Below are positions 20,032 through 30,116 of a DNA stretch of 63,894 nt, piece after piece; the first letter of the stretch is position 1, and each line of letters begins with the position of its first letter. The notes under the pieces are model-generated. The model saw nothing but the letters and a program-made list of their open reading frames with translations. It was not told where the DNA came from and did no database searches. The stretch spans positions 1 through 63,894 of the forward strand of contig CALGNX010000024.1 of assembly GCA_937958265.1 (NCBI GenBank), in the 5' to 3' direction. Source of the stretch: an uncultured Algibacter sp. (GTDB lineage Bacteria > Bacteroidota > Bacteroidia > Flavobacteriales > Flavobacteriaceae). The translations under genes and the position numbers were made by a program.

Positions 20032-21486
20032 ATGCTTAAACAGTATTTACAGTTTAAACTGTCGCAAAAACTATCGCCACAGCAAATTCAATTAATGAAA
20101 TTGATACAGCTGCCTACTCAAGCTTTTGAGCAGCGTTTAAAGCAAGAATTAGAGGAAAACCCTGCCTTGGAAGGTGGCAAGGAGGATAACCAAGACGAAT
20201 TGGATGCTGATTTTGATAACTCCAACGACTTTGATGAAAAGGAATCTGATAAGGAGGAGATAAATATCGACGAGTATTTAAGTGATGATGAAATACCAGA
20301 CTATAGAACGCAGGTTAATAATTATAGTAGTGATGATGAGGAGAAAACAATGCCTTATGCTGCCGGCACTTCATTCACACAATATTTAATTACCCAATTA
20401 AATACCTATAGACTTTCTGATGAAGAGCACGACATTGCAGAATTTTTAGTAGGTAGTGTAGATGAAAGCGGATATATAAGACGAGAATTAAGCGATATAA
20501 CAGACGATTTAGCGTTTACACAGAGCATTTATACTACCCAAGAGCAAGTCGCTAAGGTTTTAAAAGTGGTACACCAGTTAGATCCGGCTGGTGTTGGTGC
20601 TAGAAACCTACAGGAATGTTTAAGTATTCAATTACACAGAAAGGAAAAAACCGTAGATACTGACTTAGCTACGCAAATAATTGATGATGCTTTTGATCAA
20701 TTTACCAAAAAACATTACAAAAAATTATTGCATAAGTTTGCCATTACCGAAGCACAATTAAAAAATGCCATTTCTGAGATTGAACATTTAAACCCAAAGC
20801 CAGGAGGCTCGTTTGCTGGAAATAATAGAATTGTGGAACATGTGGTGCCCGATTTTGCTATTAAAATTGTGGATGGTGAATTGGAGTTAACGCTTAACGG
20901 ACGAAATGCACCAGAACTACACGTATCTAGGCCTTATAATAATATGCTTAAGGGCTATAAAGAGGCCAAGGATAAATCCAAATCTCAAAAAGATGCTATT
21001 ACCTTTATAAAACAAAAGCTAGATGCTGCTAAATGGTTTATTGAGGCTATAAAGCAACGGCAACAAACCTTATTTGTTACCATGAGTGCGATTATGCATT
21101 ACCAGAAAGAGTATTTTTTGTCGGGCGATGAGCGTAATTTAAAGCCTATGATTCTTAAAGATATTGCAGATGAAATTAATATGGATGTATCTACCGTATC
21201 GCGGGTTGCTAATAGCAAATATGTGGACACACCTTATGGCACTAAATTAATTAAAGAATTCTTTTCTGAGTCGATGAAAAACGATCAAGGGGAAGATGTC
21301 TCTACTAGAGAAATTAAAAAAATTCTTGAAACAGTTGTACAGGAAGAAAATAAGAAAAAACCGTTAACCGATGAAAGTTTAGCAAAATTATTAAAAGAAA
21401 AAGGATACCCCATTGCTAGGCGTACGGTAGCAAAATATAGAGAGCAATTGGATATTCCTGTAGCCCGATTACGCAAAAAAATATGA
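20032..21486 (+). CDS. rpoN: RNA polymerase sigma-54 factor
   Basis: 484 residues. Region I is glutamine- and leucine-rich (LSPQQIQLMKLIQLPTQAFE). An acidic region II (~50-105) is followed by the core-binding domain and a C-terminal domain with an HTH (MDVSTVSRVANSKYV) and the RpoN box ARRTVAKYREQL, which recognises the -24 element. It directs transcription from -24/-12 promoters with the help of AAA+ activators, none of which is encoded in this window. It overlaps the next membrane-protein gene by 4 bp. Confidence 0.96.
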   Translation: MLKQYLQFKLSQKLSPQQIQLMKLIQLPTQAFEQRLKQELEENPALEGGKEDNQDELDADFDNSNDFDEKESDKEEINIDEYLSDDEIPDYRTQVNNYSSDDEEKTMPYAAGTSFTQYLITQLNTYRLSDEEHDIAEFLVGSVDESGYIRRELSDITDDLAFTQSIYTTQEQVAKVLKVVHQLDPAGVGARNLQECLSIQLHRKEKTVDTDLATQIIDDAFDQFTKKHYKKLLHKFAITEAQLKNAISEIEHLNPKPGGSFAGNNRIVEHVVPDFAIKIVDGELELTLNGRNAPELHVSRPYNNMLKGYKEAKDKSKSQKDAITFIKQKLDAAKWFIEAIKQRQQTLFVTMSAIMHYQKEYFLSGDERNLKPMILKDIADEINMDVSTVSRVANSKYVDTPYGTKLIKEFFSESMKNDQGEDVSTREIKKILETVVQEENKKKPLTDESLAKLLKEKGYPIARRTVAKYREQLDIPVARLRKKI

Positions 21487-22091
21487 TGGATAAAGTCTTA
21501 AAAAGTTTCTCTTATATTTTTCATCCCTTAATAATGCCTTTGTTGGGTGTTGTTTTTTATTTTGCAAAATCCCCACGTTTTATTCCTTTAGAAATTATAC
21601 AGGCAAAACTTTTATCGCTTTTTATTCTAACCGTGCTAGTGCCGCTTTTACTATACGTTATATTAAAATTAATTGGTACGGTTAACACCATTAACCTAAA
21701 AACTACCAAAGAGCGTATTTACCCTTTAGTACTTAATGGAGTTTTAACGCTACTAGTGCTGCAGCATGTTATAACTCCTACCCAATCTATAGCGCTTTAT
21801 TTTTTCTTTATTGGCATACTCATATCCAACTTAGCATGCTTAATACTTGCTATTATGAAGTTTAAAGCAAGCTTACACATGATAGGTGTTTCTGGTGTAT
21901 TTATGTTTTTTATTGTACTAAGTATACATTTTAGTATTAATATTAATGGTACATTGGCTTTAATGGCCATAATAATGGGAGGTGTTGCTACATCTAGATT
22001 ACACCTAAAAGCACATTCTTATATAGAAATTATTATTGGCGTGCTTGTTGGCCTTATTCCGCAAGTTGTTTTAGTACATTACTGGTTGTAA
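21483..22091 (+). CDS. Multi-pass membrane protein downstream of rpoN (PAP2-like tail)
   Basis: 202 residues with six hydrophobic helices. The C-terminal SRLHLKAHSYIEIIIGVLVG faintly resembles the last PAP2 phosphatase motif (SR...H), but the other PAP2 motifs are missing, so enzymatic activity is doubtful. Its ATG overlaps the rpoN stop (ATGA), so it is translationally coupled to rpoN. The PorT-like gene follows, convergent. Confidence 0.65.
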   Translation: MMDKVLKSFSYIFHPLIMPLLGVVFYFAKSPRFIPLEIIQAKLLSLFILTVLVPLLLYVILKLIGTVNTINLKTTKERIYPLVLNGVLTLLVLQHVITPTQSIALYFFFIGILISNLACLILAIMKFKASLHMIGVSGVFMFFIVLSIHFSININGTLALMAIIMGGVATSRLHLKAHSYIEIIIGVLVGLIPQVVLVHYWL

Positions 22092-22171
22092 ATTATGTAA
22101 TAAGCTGGTTAACAATCGTACTAATATGCAGCGATTTTAATTCGCAATACTATATTAACTAACCCAGGCAA

Positions 22172-22870
22172 CTATAATATATAAAATATTAAACCTATTT
22201 TAATAACATTTATATGTAATGGCTTATTTGCTAAAGTTACTTTTTGTGAGAATACAGGGTTTAAGGCGTAGTATAAATAAAGATTCCATGTATTATAACC
22301 AGCACTTAACGTTAACCCATATTGTAGTGCAGTAAAATCTGGATTATTAGTAAGTTGAACACGGCCTAAATCGCCTTCGTATTTTGAAGAATTAGCTAGC
22401 AAATAACCCAATTTAAAGCCTGTATAAACGCGCCAAAACGCATAGTTCTGTGGTGTTGATGTGCGCCACCTAAACTCTATTGGAATTTCTATTACATGAT
22501 TTGAAAATGTGTTTCGGGTAAACGATTGCCCACCTGATAAGGTATTGTATTCGAAAACACCAGCTGTATTTTGGTTTATAAAAAGGTTTTGATTGTATGC
22601 ACTTGTAGCATACCCCAAACCAACTCCTATAGCTACATTGCGTTTTAAGTTAATAGGCATATCTTTTATAAACCCCACATGAAACCCCAAAGAAAAACCG
22701 GTTTGATTTAAACTTTTAGGTTTTTTATTTAATAGGTTATACGTAACTCCGGCGTAAAATTGATCTTCCTTATATAAAGAGTCTATACTTTTTAAAGCAT
22801 ACTTTTGAGCTACAACACTAGTAGCATTTAAGAATAACATTATAAAAAAAAACCAATATCGCATAAACAA
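22172..22870 (-). CDS. porT: PorT-family outer membrane beta-barrel protein (candidate T9SS PorT/SprT)
   Basis: 232 residues. A signal peptide ending in ATSVVAQ is followed by repeated amphipathic strands (FYAGVTYNLLN, VGIGVGLGYATSAYNQN, HVIEIPIEFRW, GLTLSAGYNTWNLYLYYAL) of an eight-stranded-type barrel. Length, the HVIEIPIEFRWRT segment and the location beside rpoN match flavobacterial PorT/SprT, a T9SS component needed for cargo export. The family as a whole also contains unrelated barrels, so the symbol is tentative. Confidence 0.6.
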   Translation of the reverse strand: MFMRYWFFFIMLFLNATSVVAQKYALKSIDSLYKEDQFYAGVTYNLLNKKPKSLNQTGFSLGFHVGFIKDMPINLKRNVAIGVGLGYATSAYNQNLFINQNTAGVFEYNTLSGGQSFTRNTFSNHVIEIPIEFRWRTSTPQNYAFWRVYTGFKLGYLLANSSKYEGDLGRVQLTNNPDFTALQYGLTLSAGYNTWNLYLYYALNPVFSQKVTLANKPLHINVIKIGLIFYIL

Positions 22871-23208
22871 CCACTAATTACAAAGCTGTTGTAAAAATAA
22901 CAATTAAAAAAATGGTTTACATAATTTTAAGACAGCGAACCGGCACTACATTTTTTCTTTAACTTAAATTACGGCTACAAAGAACCATAAAACACTGTTA
23001 GTTAAACCCCTATGTTTTAACTCAATAGAATTTTAAGCCTACTTAAAAATAATAAACGCACTTTAAAAATAAGTAGAAACATGAAATACATCTAATTGTT
23101 TTAAGAATAATATGAAAAAATTAAAAGCTAAACAGATTATAATTTAAAATAATATTAAGCCCAACAAAGCATGGCTTTTTATTAATTTTGCAATATTAAA
23201 ATACCTTT
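22871..23208. other. Divergent intergenic region, PorT-like to ABC-F
   Basis: No gene is visible. It is AT-rich sequence between divergent genes. The only recognisable element is the ABC-F -7 box at 23183-23190. Confidence 0.5.
23183..23190 (+). promoter_or_regulatory. -7 promoter box of ABC-F gene
   Basis: TAATTTTG is an exact TAnnTTTG match, 18 nt before the ATG at 23209. Confidence 0.5.
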
Positions 23209-24840
23209 ATGATTTCGATAGATAATTTAGCCGTAGAGTTTAGTGGACACACTTTATTTAGTGATGTTTCTTTTACCATAAATGAAAATGATAAAATTGC
23301 CCTTATGGGAAAAAATGGTGCAGGAAAGTCTACGATGATGAAAATTATTGCTGGTGTACAAAAAGCAACACGAGGGCATGTAAGATATCCTAAAGAAGTA
23401 GTAATTGCCTACTTGCCTCAGCATTTATTAACGGAAGATAATACCTCTGTTTTTGAAGAGGCCTCCAAGGCCTTTAGCCATGTATTTACAATGCGCGACG
23501 AGATGGCCGACTTAAATAAGCAATTGGAAACCCGAACAGATTATGAATCTGATGCGTATATGAAAATTATAGAGCGGGTGTCGGATTTAGGGGAACGTTA
23601 TTATGCTCTTGAAGATATAAATTATGATGCTGAAGTTGAAAAAGCTTTAAAGGGTTTAGGTTTTAAACAGGAAGATTTTACCAGACAAACAAGTGCCTTT
23701 AGTGGCGGTTGGCGCATGCGTATCGAGCTAGCAAAAATTTTACTTCAAAAACCAGATTTAATATTACTTGATGAGCCTACAAACCATATCGATATAGAAT
23801 CTGTTATTTGGTTAGAAGATTTTTTAGTAAATAAAGCAAATGCTGTAGTTGTTATTTCCCACGACAAAGCTTTTATTGATAATATAACCAACCGTACTAT
23901 TGAGGTTACAATGGGAAAAATTTACGATTATAAAGCACACTATTCTCACTATTTACAACTCCGGGAAGAGCGTAGAACCCACCAAATAAAAGCCTACGAA
24001 GAGCAAAAACGTTTTATTGCAGATAACCAGGCGTTTATAGACCGTTTTAAGGGTACATTCTCAAAAACCAACCAGGTAAGTTCACGAGAGCGCATGCTTG
24101 AAAAATTGGATATTATTGAAATTGATGATGTGGATACCTCTACACTAAAACTAAGATTTCCAAAAACAATACGTTCGGGCGATTATCCGGTAATTATTGA
24201 AGCGGTTTCAAAATCTTATGATAACCATGTGGTCTTTAACAATGCCAACATGTCTATTGCTAGAGGAGAAAAAGTGTGCTTTGTAGGCCGAAATGGCGAG
24301 GGAAAATCTACCATGCTAAAAGCGATATTAGGCGAAATAGATGTACAAGGTAAATGCCACTTAGGACATAACGTAAAAGTTGGGTATTTCGCACAAAATC
24401 AAGCTGCTTTACTTGATAACAATTTAACGGTATTCCAAACAGTTGATGATGTTGCGAAAGGGGATATTAGAACTCAAATAAAAAACATCCTTGGTCGTTT
24501 TATGTTTAAAGGCGAGGATATTGATAAAAAAGTAAGTGTACTTTCTGGCGGTGAAAAAACAAGGCTAGCCATGGTTAAGTTACTTTTAGAGCCCGTTAAC
24601 TTATTAATTCTGGATGAACCAACAAACCACCTAGACCTTAGATCAAAAGATGTTTTAAAAGAAGCTTTACTTGATTTTGATGGAACACTTATTCTAGTTT
24701 CTCACGATCGTGATTTCCTTCAAGGCTTATCAAAAAAAGTGTTTGAATTTAAAGATCAACGTGTTATTGAACATTTTGAAACTATCGACACGTTTTTGGA
24801 ACGTAATAAAATAGAAAGTATAAAAGCAATGAATTTGTAA
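23209..24840 (+). CDS. ABC-F family ATPase
   Basis: 543 residues with two ABC cassettes and no membrane domain. Walker A motifs are GKNGAGKST and GRNGEGKST, the signatures SGGWRMR and LSGGEKTR, and the Walker B motifs LILLDEPTNHID and LLILDEPTNHLD. The interdomain linker at about 240-320 is charged and helical. ABC-F proteins act on the ribosome (translation elongation, stalling relief or antibiotic protection). Sequence alone points to a housekeeping YbiT/EttA-like member; resistance is not implied. Confidence 0.9.
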   Translation: MISIDNLAVEFSGHTLFSDVSFTINENDKIALMGKNGAGKSTMMKIIAGVQKATRGHVRYPKEVVIAYLPQHLLTEDNTSVFEEASKAFSHVFTMRDEMADLNKQLETRTDYESDAYMKIIERVSDLGERYYALEDINYDAEVEKALKGLGFKQEDFTRQTSAFSGGWRMRIELAKILLQKPDLILLDEPTNHIDIESVIWLEDFLVNKANAVVVISHDKAFIDNITNRTIEVTMGKIYDYKAHYSHYLQLREERRTHQIKAYEEQKRFIADNQAFIDRFKGTFSKTNQVSSRERMLEKLDIIEIDDVDTSTLKLRFPKTIRSGDYPVIIEAVSKSYDNHVVFNNANMSIARGEKVCFVGRNGEGKSTMLKAILGEIDVQGKCHLGHNVKVGYFAQNQAALLDNNLTVFQTVDDVAKGDIRTQIKNILGRFMFKGEDIDKKVSVLSGGEKTRLAMVKLLLEPVNLLILDEPTNHLDLRSKDVLKEALLDFDGTLILVSHDRDFLQGLSKKVFEFKDQRVIEHFETIDTFLERNKIESIKAMNL

Positions 24841-25355
24841 GCGTTCAAATTACTAATAGATCAATATTTTTTCTTTACACAACTAAGCAAGTAAAATTAT
24901 ACTTATAGTTGTTTTGTTCTGATAATTAAGAAGCCATGTCTTAATTTGATATAAAAATACAACACAGCTTAGTAATTTACTTACTTATTCCTAGCCACGA
25001 TTTTAACCTCTCTTTCCTATAATCATTGGTGGGTTTCTTTTTTATATAAAAAAAACCCACCAATACATTTGTTTTTTCTTATAATTTTAACTGTATTATT
25101 TTGAGTAATCTAATAAACATCTTTATTTAAATAATAAACTTAAACACTTGTTACTAGATTTTTAGCACCTAATTACTTTTTTAATTTGTTTATATTTAGT
25201 CTACGTTACATTAAAAAATAACTAAAAGGCAATTTGGATTAGAAACAAAACATTTGAAAACTTAAATAGGTATAATTTGTTTTTCTATAATACACCATAT
25301 TAGTATCGTGCATTAAAAAAAACTAAAAGCTATTTAATTGATACTTTAGTTTACT
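24841..25355. other. Intergenic region with long-loop hairpin
   Basis: No gene is seen in 515 bp. At 25025-25064 there is a perfect 12-bp inverted repeat ATTGGTGGGTTT / AAACCCACCAAT with an AT-only loop. It may be a distal ABC-F terminator, although it lies ~185 nt after the stop codon, or it may belong to an unrecognised RNA. Confidence 0.55.
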
Positions 25356-25937
25356 ATGAATAAGTTATTAATTATTACTTTATTTTTCGCTTTTACCATA
25401 AATGCGCAAAGTAAGTTGTTTCCAAATAACAACAATTCTACAAATTTAGTGCAAACACTAACTAACTACACATTACATTTAAGCAATACATTAAACCCTA
25501 TAAATAAAGTCGTTTTCTTTAATAAAAAAACAATGTAGAGTAAAACAATTACCAACAAAGCTAAAAATATTGCTATTAATTTAAAAGAAATTTCCAAAGG
25601 CATATACACCGTAATGACTCATATGAATGGTAATATTGTAGTGTTGAGTGTAGATGTAAAACCCTTAGTTGATAATAACACAACAGAATTACTTAATAAA
25701 ATAGTAGAACCTAAAAGCCCAGTTATTAATTACTACCGTGTTGTATCTGTGGTCCATAAAAAATTTGTTAAGCGCAGGTACAATGTATTTTCTGAACAAC
25801 GAGCAAATGAATTAATAAAGAAAAACCTTAACGAGGTAGCGAGTTTTGCAGGAAGATATAATGCCTTGGCTATTCATGCTGTATATAAAGACAATAGCGA
25901 AGTCCTTATTTATAAAACAGGAACATTAGAAAAATAG
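25356..25937 (+). pseudogene. Exported protein ORF interrupted by an in-frame TAG
   Basis: A single continuous frame of 193 codons contains one TAG at 25536. The first part has a signal peptide (MNKLLIITLFFAFTINAQ). The frame continues SKTITNKAKNIAINLKEISKGIYTVM, which resembles a T9SS-type sorting-domain strand pair, then a mature C-terminus with FAGRYNALAIHAVYKDNSEVLIYKTG. A downstream ATG at 25614 could yield only a signal-less 107-residue fragment. It is most likely a recent pseudogene, unless the TAG is read through. No family is recognised. Confidence 0.6.
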
Positions 25938-26014
25938 AAACCTCATTAAAGTTTAAATTAATAAAATACGAAGCCTATATTACCATAATATACCAGAGAA
26001 AAATCTTCACTACC

Positions 26015-26365
26015 CTAATTTATGAATGCTTCAAGAGCTTCAATATTTTTTTTAGAATTACCAATAAATATATTGTTATTTACCAGAATAACCGGCCTAC
26101 TTAAAAAGGTATAATGATCTAAAATATACCTCTTATAATCCTGCTCAGTCAGGTTTTGGTTTTTTAAATCATATTCTTTGTACAATTTTGCGCGTTTACT
26201 AAATAAAGCACTATAACTACCAGCTAATTTCTGCATATGTTCCAATTGCTCAATCGTTATGGGGTCAACTTTAATATCCTGTAATACAAAATCGGATGAT
26301 AATTTAAGTGCTTTTAAAATGCGAACGCATGTACTACATGATTTTAGGTAAAATACTTTTTTCAT
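26015..26365 (-). CDS. ArsC/Spx-like thioredoxin-fold protein
   Basis: 116 residues with an N-terminal CSTC motif (Cys10, Cys13) after the first strand (KKVFYLKSC), and a helical insertion and C-terminal strands (FLSRPVILVNNNIFIG) typical of the ArsC/Spx family. Some members reduce arsenate; others are Spx-type regulators or YffB-like proteins. No ars genes are nearby, so a specific arsenate role is not supported. Confidence 0.75.
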   Translation of the reverse strand: MKKVFYLKSCSTCVRILKALKLSSDFVLQDIKVDPITIEQLEHMQKLAGSYSALFSKRAKLYKEYDLKNQNLTEQDYKRYILDHYTFLSRPVILVNNNIFIGNSKKNIEALEAFIN

Positions 26366-26477
26366 AATTAAAATTATACTAAATTCTATTCCAATAAATA
26401 GGCAACTTTAAAAAATATTTGGTAAAATAAAAGCAATTATACCATATATACTATATTTATGAAAAAATTAATTATTT

Positions 26478-26942
26478 ATGGATTTTACATTTCGAGCTCT
26501 AAAAAACATAAGAGACATTTTAAGTACTATTATTAATAACAACACAAAAGAAAATCTAAATAAAATTCCTAACGGATTTAATAATAATATTATTTGGAAT
26601 ATTGGGCATGTTGTAATTACCGAACAAGCTCTAATTTATAAACTGTCGGGTTTAAAACCTGAATTACCCGATACATTAATTAATAAATACAAAAAAGACT
26701 CTAGACCAAAAGGGCCTGTAAGCCAAGAAGAGATAGATGAAATAAAAAAACTCCTTACTACTACAATTAAAAAAACAGAGTTAAATTACAACAATGGCCT
26801 TTTTGTAAACTATACGCCTTACACGGTTTCAACTACAGGCAATACTTTAAATAATATTGATGATGCACTTCATTTTTTAAGTATACATGACGGCATACAT
26901 TACGGCTATGTTTTAGCGCTTCTAAAAGCTATTAAAAATTAA
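26478..26942 (+). CDS. DinB-family protein
   Basis: 154 residues, a four-helix bundle of the DinB/YfiT superfamily. Candidate metal ligands are His43 (NIGHVV), His137 (IHDGIH) and His141. Members are metal-dependent thiol transferases or hydrolases, but most are uncharacterised. Its 3' end overlaps the convergent lipoprotein gene by 21 bp. Confidence 0.8.
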   Translation: MDFTFRALKNIRDILSTIINNNTKENLNKIPNGFNNNIIWNIGHVVITEQALIYKLSGLKPELPDTLINKYKKDSRPKGPVSQEEIDEIKKLLTTTIKKTELNYNNGLFVNYTPYTVSTTGNTLNNIDDALHFLSIHDGIHYGYVLALLKAIKN

Positions 26943-27641
26943 ATAAGATTTAATTTCTTTAAACGGGATAGTAAATTCTACAATATCATTAGTATACGTT
27001 GCGAATTCGTTTATATTATATAATAAAACAAGTCCATCTTCACTATACCCCATATTTTCGGGTAATACGAATTGATTAACATCATAAGAAGTACCTTTAT
27101 TTATAATGGCTTTTTCAAAATAAGGCTTTGCTTTTACTGCAAACTCAACAGTATTTTTAACAAGCCTGAGGTTGTCAATTCGCTTACCCGTTTTTAAATC
27201 AAAGTTTAAAAAGTGAATTTTTAAAGCACCATGTGCACCTCCCGTATTTATATACGACGTAAGGGCTATACTAGCAATTTCCTTAGATTGCCACATAACC
27301 TCAGCATCAATTTGAGCCTCCCAAATTTGTTTGATATCTGGAAAATTTTTCTGAAAAATAAGATACTCTGCATTAAAAGCGTCTATAGTATCTTCTAAGG
27401 TTAGGGACGAAGCATTTTTGTTGGCTTTAATGTTTAAAATTGAAGCCGTTAACTTTTTAATTTCAGCACCTATTCGATTCGCTATTTTAGAGTTACCAGT
27501 TGGCTGAAGGATATTTAACTCAACAACACGATTACTAGGCGTTGTTATATTTACATCTGAAAAAACAATTTCCGCTTCCTGCTTACAATTAAAAAGCACT
27601 AAAACACAAACAATAATAAAAATAGATTTATAGGAACACAT
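26922..27641 (-). CDS. DUF3298/DUF4163-like lipoprotein
   Basis: 239 residues with a lipobox (VLVLFNC, Cys19). The body matches the DUF4163-DUF3298 (RsiV/PdaC-like) layout: an N-terminal alpha/beta segment and then YINTGGAHGALKIHFLNFDLKTGKRI, the conserved DUF3298 core. It is probably anchored in the periplasm or outer membrane. The molecular function is unknown. It is convergent with dinB. Confidence 0.7.
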   Translation of the reverse strand: MCSYKSIFIIVCVLVLFNCKQEAEIVFSDVNITTPSNRVVELNILQPTGNSKIANRIGAEIKKLTASILNIKANKNASSLTLEDTIDAFNAEYLIFQKNFPDIKQIWEAQIDAEVMWQSKEIASIALTSYINTGGAHGALKIHFLNFDLKTGKRIDNLRLVKNTVEFAVKAKPYFEKAIINKGTSYDVNQFVLPENMGYSEDGLVLLYNINEFATYTNDIVEFTIPFKEIKSYLIFNSF

Positions 27642-27763
27642 AGCTTATATTTTTTTAACCTTCTGTTGTTTAGCTAAACTTAGATGTTTAATAGTAATTA
27701 AGAGCCTTTTAAGATAAGAAAACAGCCAATAATTATTAGTTAATTTAAACAACAACAAGCAGT

Positions 27764-28558
27764 TTAATCTAAATAAAAAATATAGCCAAAATTCAACCAA
27801 ACTAGCCAATCATCATTTTTATTAAATTCCAACTGATGATTTAACCCATCAATGTTGTCATTAAAAAAGTATTGCCATCTGAAATCTAGCATTATATCAG
27901 ATAATTTGGTAAGTTTATATCTAACACCAACGCTAGAAACTACCGTAAATACACCACCTGATGAAGCATCAACAGAGCCTGGCTCCCAAAAAGAGTAAAA
28001 GTTACTTGGATCTGTTACATCACCTGTTTTTCTTGGGTCTGGATTAATATAAGTCGTACTAACCTCTGGAGTAAAAGCTGTATAATGCACCCCAAGACTA
28101 ATAAAAGGGGCAAAACTATAAGCAAAACCCTGAAAATCTCGAATACTTAAAGGAAAGTATTCAATCTGCGAGCCAAAATCTAAATTTTTAGCAACGCCTT
28201 TATGCCCCCTCAACCTATTAGAGTTATCTGAAATTTTAGTTGGTACTACAAGCTCCCCCAAATGTTCCAAATTAGTTTGGTTATAAGATACCTCTGTCCT
28301 TATTTTAAAATGATCGTTAAAAAAATTATCTGTTGTATAACAGTTACAATCTGCCCTATATGCAAAATTTAAATAGTGAACAACCCCTATACCGTAACCT
28401 GAATTACCAAAATTAGTTTCTACATTATTACGTATGCCATAATCCGACCTAAATTGAACAGGACCCGCTATTAAACCTAATTCGTGCGAGAAACCTAATT
28501 GTGCATTAGAGAATTGAACCGCTAGAAACACTAACAAAAACAAAGTTAAATGTTTCAT
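27764..28558 (-). CDS. Outer membrane beta-barrel protein (THC0290_0291-like)
   Basis: About 264 residues. A signal peptide MKHLTLFLLVFLAVQFSNA is followed by LGFSHELGLIAGPVQFRSDYG and further aromatic-ended strands (FKIRTEVSYNQT, FAPFISLGVHYTAF, SVGVRYKLTKLSDIMLDFRWQYFF). I recognise the FSHE-GLIAGP start as that of the THC0290_0291 group of flavobacterial barrel proteins of unknown role. gdhA is divergent to it. Start chosen at the second ATG, which gives the better signal peptide. Confidence 0.7.
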   Translation of the reverse strand: MKHLTLFLLVFLAVQFSNAQLGFSHELGLIAGPVQFRSDYGIRNNVETNFGNSGYGIGVVHYLNFAYRADCNCYTTDNFFNDHFKIRTEVSYNQTNLEHLGELVVPTKISDNSNRLRGHKGVAKNLDFGSQIEYFPLSIRDFQGFAYSFAPFISLGVHYTAFTPEVSTTYINPDPRKTGDVTDPSNFYSFWEPGSVDASSGGVFTVVSSVGVRYKLTKLSDIMLDFRWQYFFNDNIDGLNHQLEFNKNDDWLVWLNFGYIFYLD

Positions 28559-28713
28559 TTTAAGCATAAAGTGTTTTTTTTTTTGTAATATACATAATCA
28601 AATATATGAAAACTTGTAAGACAAAAAAATAAAAATAATTAAGTTAATTAAAACCCATAAACTTAAGTTAATTCAAAATTCGATAAAAAAACAAGAAGCT
28701 TTTAACAAAAACG

Positions 28714-28721
28714 TATATTTG
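28714..28721 (+). promoter_or_regulatory. -7 promoter box of gdhA
   Basis: TATATTTG is an exact TAnnTTTG match, 51 nt upstream of the gdhA ATG. No good -33 TTG is visible. Confidence 0.45.
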
Positions 28722-28772
28722 TTAGAGTAATAATTAGTTAACTACAAAAGGTTCCAAATAATACATATATAC

Positions 28773-30116
28773 ATGAAACAAACTATTGAAGCATTTTTAG
28801 ACCTTGTAAAACAACGTAATGGACATGAACCAGAATTTTTACAAGCTGTAGAAGAGGTTGCGGAAACCGTTCTGCCATATATTGTTAAACACGACATATA
28901 CTATGGCAAAAACATATTACTTAGAATGGTAGAGCCAGAACGCTTAATTTCTTTTAGAGTCTCTTGGGTAGATGATGATGGTGAAATACAAGTAAATAGA
29001 GGCTATAGAGTTCAAATGAATTCCTCAATTGGCCCCTACAAAGGCGGTTTACGGTTTCATCCTACAGTAAATGCCAGTATTTTAAAATTTTTAGCTTTTG
29101 AGCAAGTTTTTAAAAACGCATTAACAACTCTGCCTATGGGTGGCGGTAAAGGAGGTAGTGATTTTGACCCGAAAGGAAAATCGGATAACGAAATTATGCG
29201 TTTTTGCCATGCTTTTATGAGCGAGCTTTTTAGATATATAGGGCATAACACAGATGTTCCTGCCGGCGATATTGGAGTGGGCACTAGAGAAATTGGTTTC
29301 CTATTTGGTATGTACAAAAAACTAACTAACGAGTTTACTGGTGTATTAACAGGTAAAGGAATGTCCTGGGGAGGTTCTTTAATTAGACCAGAAGCTACAG
29401 GGTATGGTAATGTTTACTTCGCCCAAAAAATGCTTGAAACTAAAGGAGATAACTTTAAAGGGAAAACAGTTGTAATATCTGGATCTGGGAATGTTGCACA
29501 ATACGCCGCAGAAAAAGCACTACACTTAGGCGGAAAAATAGTCACACTCTCAGACTCTTCTGGATATATTTACGACGCTAATGGCATAGACGAAGAAAAA
29601 TTAGCCTTTGTTATGGAGCTTAAAAATATAAAAAGAGGCCGTATAAGTGAATATGTAGACACTTACCCAGATGCTGAATATTTTGAAGGAAAAACACCTT
29701 GGGAAGTAAAATGCCACGTTGCATTACCTTGCGCTACGCAAAATGAACTAGATGAAAATGATGCCAAGTTATTATTAAAAAACGGGTGTATTTGTGTAAG
29801 TGAAGGTGCAAATATGCCTTCCACTAAAGAAGCTATTGCTGCATTCCACAAAGCCAAAATATTATTTGCACCAGGAAAAGCCTCTAATGCTGGAGGTGTA
29901 GCTACATCCGGTCTAGAAATGACGCAGAATTCGTTGCGTTTTAAATGGTCGAGAGAAGAAGTTGATAGTAAACTTAAAGAAATAATGAATGATATTCATG
30001 CTTCTTGTTTAGAATACGGCAAGGATGAAGATGGGTATATTGACTATGTTAAGGGTGCTAATATTGCAGGCTTTGTTAAGGTAGCAGACGCTATGCTTGC
30101 ACAAGGTATTGTTTAA
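28773..30116 (+). CDS. gdhA: NADP-type glutamate dehydrogenase
   Basis: 447 residues, the usual length of hexameric S50-I GDH. It shows the catalytic loop PMGGGKGGSDFDPKGKS (~121-137), PAGDIGVGTREIGFL, the nucleotide-binding VVISGSGNVAQYAAEKA and the C-terminal ANAGGVATSGLEMTQNS. It interconverts 2-oxoglutarate plus ammonia and glutamate, with the NADP(H)-dependent assimilatory form the most likely. It is a single gene with its own promoter and terminator. Confidence 0.96.
   Translation: MKQTIEAFLDLVKQRNGHEPEFLQAVEEVAETVLPYIVKHDIYYGKNILLRMVEPERLISFRVSWVDDDGEIQVNRGYRVQMNSSIGPYKGGLRFHPTVNASILKFLAFEQVFKNALTTLPMGGGKGGSDFDPKGKSDNEIMRFCHAFMSELFRYIGHNTDVPAGDIGVGTREIGFLFGMYKKLTNEFTGVLTGKGMSWGGSLIRPEATGYGNVYFAQKMLETKGDNFKGKTVVISGSGNVAQYAAEKALHLGGKIVTLSDSSGYIYDANGIDEEKLAFVMELKNIKRGRISEYVDTYPDAEYFEGKTPWEVKCHVALPCATQNELDENDAKLLLKNGCICVSEGANMPSTKEAIAAFHKAKILFAPGKASNAGGVATSGLEMTQNSLRFKWSREEVDSKLKEIMNDIHASCLEYGKDEDGYIDYVKGANIAGFVKVADAMLAQGIV

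Noticed and set aside
23209-24840. Antibiotic-resistance role for the ABC-F protein
   Set aside because: The interdomain linker is not obviously of the extended resistance type and no resistance context is present, so a housekeeping ABC-F is the safer call.
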